DNA from: an uncultured Acetatifactor sp.
Lineage (GTDB): Bacteria; Bacillota; Clostridia; Lachnospirales; Lachnospiraceae
Direction: 5' to 3'
NCBI GenBank assembly: GCA_910584235.1
Contig: CAJTZD010000002.1
Location: forward strand, 1 to 6,607
DNA length: 6,607 bases
In this document: piece after piece, positions 2,629 to 6,607 of the stretch
How positions within the stretch are numbered: position 1 is the stretch's first letter
How the letters are laid out: each line of letters starts with the position of its first letter
The notes under the pieces: generated by a model
The model's input: only the letters and a program-made list of their open reading frames with translations
Database searches by the model: none
What the model was told of the DNA's origin: nothing
Program-made: the position numbers and the translations under genes

Positions 2629-5600
2629 ATGAGACATAAAAAACGAACATGCAGGAGAGGACTGGCTTTGCTCCTTGCCATAGCTATGTGCGTCAGCATG
2701 CCGCAGTTTCCGGTAGCGGCAGCGGAGGCATCCGGCCATGAGCATAATGGGGAGGGCTGGTTGTGCACCTATGTGGAGGATGAGGTGCTTGCCTGCGAAA
2801 ATGCGGAGCACAGCCATACGGAAGAATGCTATGGGGAAGAGGGCAGTACGCTTGCCTGCGAAAATGCCGGGCACGCACATGATGCAGAGTGCTATGACGA
2901 AGAGGGCGTACTTGTCTGCGGAACTGAAGAGCACATCCATGGGAACGGCTGTTATGAACAGACTGAGGAGAATCTTGTCTGCGGACTTGCAGAGCACAGT
3001 CATACTCAGGAATGCTATCAGGATGCAGGCCGCTGGGAATGTGTGCAGAATACCGTTTCCGAGGAAGAGGAAAGCGCCGGCGGGGAAGCAGAAGCGCCTG
3101 CTGTCGAGGACGTGACGGAAAGCGTGGATGTGACAGAAAGCGTGGATAGCAGTATCCTGTCCGATGCGGAGATCCAGGCGGAACCGTCCGATGGCCAGGA
3201 GGCTGAGGATGAGGCAACGGCAGATGAAGATGGAACTGTGGTATATGCTGCCGTAGACGAGCTGAATGCCGCTTTTGAGGCAGTGGACGAGATTTTGGAG
3301 AGCGGCGACGTCCAGGCCGGCATCAATGCCCTGGATAATTATATCGCCATCTACAGCCGCCTGTCCCCCGAGGATCAGGAAGCCCAGGCCGAGGCGCTGG
3401 CTGCCGCGGTAGCCTATAAGGAGACTTTGCAGGGCAGCCTGGAGGGCGAGCCGGATTCGGATGTTGATACGTTGGCTTATGTGACATATAAATCAACTAT
3501 CACTTTTTATCCGGGCGATGGCAGCCCTACCGGAGTAAATATGTCCGTGGGTGATCACTACCAAGGAAACTGGTATGTAAAATCTATCAGTACAAGTGAA
3601 GTTACCTTTGGATCAAAGTATGGTGAGCACAATAATTCGTTTATAATTCCAGCACCGGAAGAAATTTGGCAGGGGGTATCGAGTAACTATAATACTGTTG
3701 CTGCCTACAGTACTGCGTTTAATGGTGAGAAGCATATTGGAGCCAGTGCTCTGTTGATTTACACCGGCGGACATGCAACCTATAAAAATGTGGTGAATAG
3801 CGGTGGAAACCAGGGCGGCGGCACCACACCCTCGAATCCTTACGCGAATGTTGTCCATGAGTATTACATGAATGGACAATTGACAGGCAGCATAACTGGG
3901 ACTTTTTCTTTATCTGCAGGGGCTACTGGCAGTGTGCCAGCCACAAATCTTGGCAGTAGTGTTCCGCGGCAGCCAAATTATAATGGGAATACCTATACTT
4001 ATAAGAGTGTTAGTCCCAGTTTGATTCGTGTTGCTCAAGGAGCTACCGGTTACCAAGGTACATTTACCCTGCGGTATGAGCGTACGGAGACCAAGTACTA
4101 TGGGCAATTGGTCTATCACTCAAATGATGGTAGAAATCTTACGAGCAGGGACAGCGTCTTGGAGAGTAATGGAAACGTGTACGCGGTCTGGGTCAAAGAC
4201 ACCAACCCGTTTGCGAGCACCGGAAAGACACTCCTGGGCTGGGACACAAACCCTAATGCAGCTACTCCCGCATATACGCTGACAAGCAGGTACTCTGTTC
4301 CTTGCAATTCTACAGACAGGAACAATCCCACTCAGACGCACTTATATGCAATCTGGGAAAACGACAAGGTTACCCTGACCTATCATGCCAACGGCGGCAC
4401 TAACGCACCTGCTGCTGTGACCAAAGACAAGGGAAGCAGTGTCGAGATTGCGAGCAAAGGAAATATGAGCCGGCCCGGTTACATCTTTTTGGGCTGGAGC
4501 ACCGACAAGGGTGCGACCGGCGCGGATTTTGTGCCAGGAGATGGAATAACCCTGAATGCCGATACCACACTGTATGCTGTGTGGACACCTGTACCCGTGG
4601 CAACCGAAAGGCTGACCGTAAAAAAGGTCTTTCAAAATCTGGACGAGATTCCTGATGATTTCTCAATCATTTGGACGGAGACTCATGGAGAGACCGGGGA
4701 TGTTGTTACCAAAACATTGACCAAGAGCAATGCCGCAATTGACGGCAATACCTTAACCTGGCAAGTTCCGCATTACTATATAGCGGGAAAGGGGGATATT
4801 AAGCACGATGTGACAGTGACCGAAAACTGCGATGTGGCTGGGTATACCTATATAACAGCGGTGGGATCCGCTGTGTGGCAAGTAAATGGGCATACGATAA
4901 GTCGGAAAATCTCCGCTAACGTGTCGAAATCTACTCTGCTCATTACCAATACCTACACCAAGGACACCCCGCCTGTGGTCACTGCACCAAAACTGACCAT
5001 CACCAAGACGGCTGATAAATCCGTCGTCAAGGTGGGCGAGAACGTAGTCTACACCATCACCGTGAGCAACAACGGTAATGCCGCGGCTACCGAGGTGGTG
5101 GTGACAGATGCTCTGCCCAATGGATTAAGCTGGGACAGCGATGCCGCGAACAACGGTTCTTACGACAGCGGCAGCCGCACCGTTCAATGGAAAATCGATA
5201 GGATTGATGCTGGCGGGAGCGCAACCGTGACACTCACAGCCAGGGTTAATACGAGCGGCGAAATCAGCAATACGGCCAGTGCCAAGAGCGAGGAGACTCC
5301 CGACCCTGTGCCCTGTGTGCCCGAAGTCATCAAGGGCGTGAATATGTCCATCAAGACAGACAAGAGCCACGGCAACGTGGATGTGACCACAAAGAACGGT
5401 GTTGCTATTGTGCCTTACACCGTGACAGTGAGGAACACAGGCGATGATCTGTACGGCCTGGACATCATCGACAAGCTGACAGACATAAAGGTGCAGGAGG
5501 GCAACAATACGCTCAACGCGGCTGAGAGCGTCAAAATCGCCTATACGAATGTCAAGGTAAACGGTAACGCCGTAAATGCCGCATTGGATGCACACAACGG

Positions 5601-6607
5601 CGGCATTGTCAACGCAATCGCCCGCAGTGACGACTTTAAGGCGAATAATACTGTGACCTTGACCTACGACATCGAGATTGAGAACCTGACCGACAAGCAG
5701 ATTGTGGTAAGTCTGACGAATACAGCCAAAGGCGGGTCCTGGGCCAGTGCCCCTGCTGTCAGCACATTCCGCATGGCACGCGCGGCGGACGACTACGATG
5801 TCACGGACTCGGCATCTACCAGCGTCAGCGTTGGCAGCGCTACCGTGGTTATCCCGCCAAAGACTGAGAAAGTGAATGTCACTGTCAAGTTCGTAGACGA
5901 GGACGGCAGCGAAGTCCCTGACTCTGGAATCACCCTGGAGGTCGATAAGGGCCAGGACTATGATGTGACCAAGGATACCGAGAGGATTCCCGCAGGTTAC
6001 GAGGCCAACGGCAATCTTACCGGCGACCCTGTCAAGGGGAAAGCCGATGCCGACAAGACCATTATCGTGCCGGTGAAGAAAGCGGACACTGCACCTGAAA
6101 CCACAGTGCTGACGGCCGAAAAGACAGCCGACAAGACTTCTGTCAAGCCCGGCGAGGACATTGAATATACCATCACGGTGAAGAATGAGGGTGACAATGC
6201 AGCCAGGGGAGTGAAAGTTACCGACGTACTGGATAAGAACCTGACCTGGAAGAGCGCGGCGCTGTCCGTAAATGACGGTCAGGCGGTAGCGGTTACGCCT
6301 GCAGACAGTGTCTACACTATCGGCGAAATCCCTGGAAAGCAGGGGGAGGAACCTGGAAAGGCTGTACTGACTATCACGGCGACCGTAAATGCGGATACGG
6401 ATACCGATACGGTTAAGACAATTTCAAACACCGCGTCAGTGAACTATGAGAACAAGCCGAACAAACCTGTTGATCCGGAGAACCCTGACAAGCCCACAGA
6501 GCCCATCAATGACCCTGAGAGCAATCCGGTGGTGATACCCGTGGTGCCTGGCGAGGAGCCCGAGAATCCTGAAGAGCCCGAGGAGGCCCCCAAGGTGACA
6601 TGGCTGG
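2629..6607 (+). CDS. Giant secreted multidomain surface adhesin-like protein, 3' end outside the window
   Basis: 1326 codons open to the right edge. ATG at 2629 is set by AAAGAAAGGA and directly yields a Sec signal peptide (MRHKKRTCRR basic region, GLALLLAIAMCVSM core, cleavage near VAAA-EA, residues 30-34). Then follow: four CX4HXHX3CY modules (residues 56-130); an acidic spacer (144-202); an Ala/Glu-rich helical segment (203-272); an unassigned region (282-400); a MucBP-like domain (408-484); two InlB_B/Flg_new-like repeats (491-577, and 579-653 with LTYHANGG and FLGWS); a Cna_B/DUF5979-like domain (660-778); DUF11-like domains (787-885, about 904-1040, 1158-1272); a second MucBP-like domain (1081-1151); and a Pro/Glu-rich tail (1278-1321). 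Such proteins are cell-wall-linked adhesins. A sortase signal would lie beyond the window. Position after three c-di-GMP riboswitches suggests a biofilm or attachment role (inference). Confidence 0.9.
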   Translation, partial: MRHKKRTCRRGLALLLAIAMCVSMPQFPVAAAEASGHEHNGEGWLCTYVEDEVLACENAEHSHTEECYGEEGSTLACENAGHAHDAECYDEEGVLVCGTEEHIHGNGCYEQTEENLVCGLAEHSHTQECYQDAGRWECVQNTVSEEEESAGGEAEAPAVEDVTESVDVTESVDSSILSDAEIQAEPSDGQEAEDEATADEDGTVVYAAVDELNAAFEAVDEILESGDVQAGINALDNYIAIYSRLSPEDQEAQAEALAAAVAYKETLQGSLEGEPDSDVDTLAYVTYKSTITFYPGDGSPTGVNMSVGDHYQGNWYVKSISTSEVTFGSKYGEHNNSFIIPAPEEIWQGVSSNYNTVAAYSTAFNGEKHIGASALLIYTGGHATYKNVVNSGGNQGGGTTPSNPYANVVHEYYMNGQLTGSITGTFSLSAGATGSVPATNLGSSVPRQPNYNGNTYTYKSVSPSLIRVAQGATGYQGTFTLRYERTETKYYGQLVYHSNDGRNLTSRDSVLESNGNVYAVWVKDTNPFASTGKTLLGWDTNPNAATPAYTLTSRYSVPCNSTDRNNPTQTHLYAIWENDKVTLTYHANGGTNAPAAVTKDKGSSVEIASKGNMSRPGYIFLGWSTDKGATGADFVPGDGITLNADTTLYAVWTPVPVATERLTVKKVFQNLDEIPDDFSIIWTETHGETGDVVTKTLTKSNAAIDGNTLTWQVPHYYIAGKGDIKHDVTVTENCDVAGYTYITAVGSAVWQVNGHTISRKISANVSKSTLLITNTYTKDTPPVVTAPKLTITKTADKSVVKVGENVVYTITVSNNGNAAATEVVVTDALPNGLSWDSDAANNGSYDSGSRTVQWKIDRIDAGGSATVTLTARVNTSGEISNTASAKSEETPDPVPCVPEVIKGVNMSIKTDKSHGNVDVTTKNGVAIVPYTVTVRNTGDDLYGLDIIDKLTDIKVQEGNNTLNAAESVKIAYTNVKVNGNAVNAALDAHNGGIVNAIARSDDFKANNTVTLTYDIEIENLTDKQIVVSLTNTAKGGSWASAPAVSTFRMARAADDYDVTDSASTSVSVGSATVVIPPKTEKVNVTVKFVDEDGSEVPDSGITLEVDKGQDYDVTKDTERIPAGYEANGNLTGDPVKGKADADKTIIVPVKKADTAPETTVLTAEKTADKTSVKPGEDIEYTITVKNEGDNAARGVKVTDVLDKNLTWKSAALSVNDGQAVAVTPADSVYTIGEIPGKQGEEPGKAVLTITATVNADTDTDTVKTISNTASVNYENKPNKPVDPENPDKPTEPINDPESNPVVIPVVPGEEPENPEEPEEAPKVTWL
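2731..3048 (+). repeat. Tandem Cys/His repeat region of the adhesin N-terminus
   Basis: Four copies of C-x4-H-x-H-x3-C-Y, with Cys/His at 56/61/63/67, 77/82/84/88, 97/102/104/108 and 118/123/125/129. They repeat every 20-21 codons (CTTGCCTGCG at 2788 and 2851, CTTGTCTGCG at 2911 and 2974). A degenerate half copy comes before (H37, H39, C46) and a lone C138 after. Similar 'CG.EEHTHT..CY' repeats are common at the N-termini of Clostridia Cna_B proteins, function unknown. The spacing allows metal binding or disulfides, but neither is shown. Confidence 0.85.
3112..3147 (+). repeat. 18-bp tandem duplication in the adhesin spacer
   Basis: Two adjacent 18-bp units (3112-3129, 3130-3147) differ by one base and encode VTESVD twice in the acidic spacer. 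It looks like a recent slippage event that kept the frame. Confidence 0.85.

Overview
The window looks like a gut-type Gram-positive Clostridia chromosome, most likely Lachnospiraceae. The reasons are strong AGGAGG-type ribosome sites, sigma-A-like promoters, an Rpn/PD-(D/E)XK 'transposase-nuclease' gene, and a very large Sec-exported surface protein built of InlB_B-, MucBP-, Cna_B- and DUF11-like modules. No rRNA, tRNA or CRISPR array is visible. Species cannot be named from the sequence alone.

Layout. (1) 1-355, minus strand: the 5' part of an Rpn-family nuclease gene that runs off the left edge. A perfect 32-bp palindrome lies inside its reading frame, with a consensus promoter and ribosome site upstream. 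(2) 521-1531, plus strand: a complete tyrosine recombinase with all catalytic residues, very GC-rich, with a low-complexity insert in its N-terminal DNA-binding domain. (3) 1535-1890: an inverted repeat (14 + 7 matching bp per arm) starting 3 bp after the recombinase stop. It encloses about 310 bp holding a near-consensus promoter that now points left, away from the downstream gene, and a rho-independent terminator that points right. (4) 1891-2216: leader-like sequence with no convincing gene. (5) 2217-2576: three consecutive c-di-GMP-I (GEMM-I) riboswitch aptamers. (6) 2576-2622: an expression platform containing a hairpin that would cover the Shine-Dalgarno sequence. (7) 2629-6607, plus strand: the N-terminal 1326 residues of a giant secreted adhesin-like protein, open at the right edge.

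How it may work together (inference). The recombinase would invert the segment between the repeats. In the orientation seen here the internal promoter fires left, antisense to the recombinase 3' end, and the terminator blocks read-through to the right, so the adhesin should be OFF. Inversion would place the same promoter near position 1829 pointing right, giving a leader of about 800 nt that passes through all three c-di-GMP aptamers before the adhesin start. The locus would thus combine a heritable DNA switch with graded second-messenger control. The logic resembles the invertible flagellar switch plus c-di-GMP riboswitch of Clostridioides difficile, but here it has a cis-encoded recombinase, three tandem aptamers and a surface adhesin as output. 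The sequence supports each part directly; the inversion itself has not been observed.
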